Below are positions 6,148 to 6,404 of a DNA stretch of 6,404 nt, one piece after another. Made by a program: the position numbers and the translations under genes. Numbering within the stretch: position 1 is the first letter of the stretch; each line of letters starts with the position of its first letter. A model generated the notes under the pieces. It did no database searches and was not told the DNA's origin. It saw only the letters and a list, made by a program, of their open reading frames with translations. Source of the stretch: Chloroflexota bacterium. GTDB taxonomy: Bacteria; Chloroflexota; Ktedonobacteria; Ktedonobacterales; JACDGC01. Where the stretch lies: positions 1 to 6,404 of the forward strand of contig JAKAOI010000145.1 of NCBI GenBank assembly GCA_021812265.1. Reading direction: 5' to 3'.

Positions 6148-6404
6148 CTCAATAAAAGAACCGCAAGAGTGGACAAAAGTCAGGAAGAAATGGGAGGTCC
6201 TAGACAAATGGGAGGGAGAATTTTCGGGGGTGGGGATGGGGATGAAAGCAGGCGGGAAGCGGGATAGAGGGGATAGGAGGATGTAGAGGGGAGAGGAAGT
6301 GGAGAAGTGAGACTTGACAAAGGGCAAAGGATGTGTGATAATGAGAGGGCGTTGAGAGACGCGGCACATGAACAAGTGAAGACGCAAGGTGTAAAAAGAG
6401 CAAA
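6148..6404. other. Gene-free, strongly purine-rich G-run tract
   Basis: By my count only about 50 of the 224 bases from 6181 to the end are pyrimidines on the + strand, unlike anything else in the window. The change begins near 6150. G runs cluster at 6226-6230, 6232-6235, 6238-6241, 6254-6256, 6261-6263, 6268-6272 and 6288-6291. The 10-mer AAATGGGAGG is repeated at 6188-6197 and 6206-6215. Open frames on the minus strand are Pro/Ser/Leu/His-rich and look like a by-product of the pyrimidine-rich strand. A short + frame from 6277 is open to the right edge (first ATG 6331), but too little of it is visible to call a gene. Confidence 0.6.
6314..6342 (+). promoter_or_regulatory. Near-consensus housekeeping promoter pointing out of the window
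   Basis: TTGACA (6314-6319), a 17-bp spacer and GATAAT (6337-6342) match the sigma-70/SigA consensus at 11 of 12 hexamer positions with ideal spacing. TGT directly before the -10 gives the extended TGn motif. It is the best promoter match in the window. Transcription would start near 6349 and run off the right edge, so the gene it serves is not visible. Lying inside purine-rich DNA, it is less likely to be a chance product of AT-rich sequence. Confidence 0.6.

Noticed and set aside
6037..6200. Plus-strand frame through the terminator giving a Lys/Arg-rich peptide
   Set aside because: It has no ATG, GTG or TTG start until 6169 and passes through the terminator hairpin and the inverted repeat, so it is not a normal gene.
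6106..6387. Minus-strand 93-codon frame in the purine-rich block
   Set aside because: Its Pro/Ser/His/Leu/Phe content is what any pyrimidine-rich strand encodes. There is no purine-rich ribosome site ahead of its ATG and no recognisable domain.
5971..6404. Possible tRNA, CRISPR array or insertion-sequence end downstream of truB
   Set aside because: No cloverleaf or T-loop consensus, no regularly spaced repeats, and no terminal repeats with a transposase were found.

Overview
The window looks like a bacterial chromosome of roughly 50% GC. It carries one gene reading leftward, a divergently placed acyl-CoA dehydrogenase gene, and a compact three-gene operon (fabF, accB, truB) that ends at a strong intrinsic terminator. 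The enzymes are bacterial housekeeping types. The secreted protein, with Ig-like repeats followed by a Thr/Pro/Ala-rich stalk, together with the biotin-site sequence E-A-M-K-V-F-N-E-I-K, makes me lean towards Chloroflexota (Ktedonobacteria-like). That placement is inference from style, not proof.

Left part (1-1250). A minus-strand gene open at the left edge encodes an exported or membrane-anchored protein with two Ig/IPT-like domains, each with one pair of cysteines, and a low-complexity stalk. It is separated from the next gene by an AT-rich divergent region. A perfect 12-bp palindrome there (1166-1177) contains a consensus -10 hexamer on both strands and may be a shared bidirectional promoter.

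Middle (1251-3297). A 538-residue acyl-CoA dehydrogenase of the AidB-like subfamily is followed by a hairpin. About 430 bp then carry no convincing gene. This gap holds two candidate extended -10 promoters and a leader of about 200 nt with small GC-rich hairpins in front of fabF.

Operon (3298-5970). FabF (ketoacyl-ACP synthase II), the biotin carrier protein of acetyl-CoA carboxylase (AccB) and tRNA pseudouridine-55 synthase (TruB) are packed with 18-bp gaps. The first two supply and elongate fatty acids: AccB carries the carboxyl group that becomes malonyl-CoA, and FabF condenses malonyl-ACP with acyl chains. TruB belongs to translation and usually sits near infB, rbfA or ribF, so its place here is a point of interest. 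A 12-bp-stem terminator with a T tract (6035-6066) closes the unit.

Right end (6067-6404). No gene is convincing here. A nested inverted repeat is followed by an abrupt change in composition: from about 6150 the + strand is strongly purine-rich (about 78% purines over the last 224 bases), has clustered G runs, and contains a near-consensus sigma-70 type promoter (TTGACA, 17 bp, GATAAT) pointing out of the window. This is the least explained part of the window. I found no CRISPR array, tRNA, rRNA, insertion sequence or clear novel defence system.
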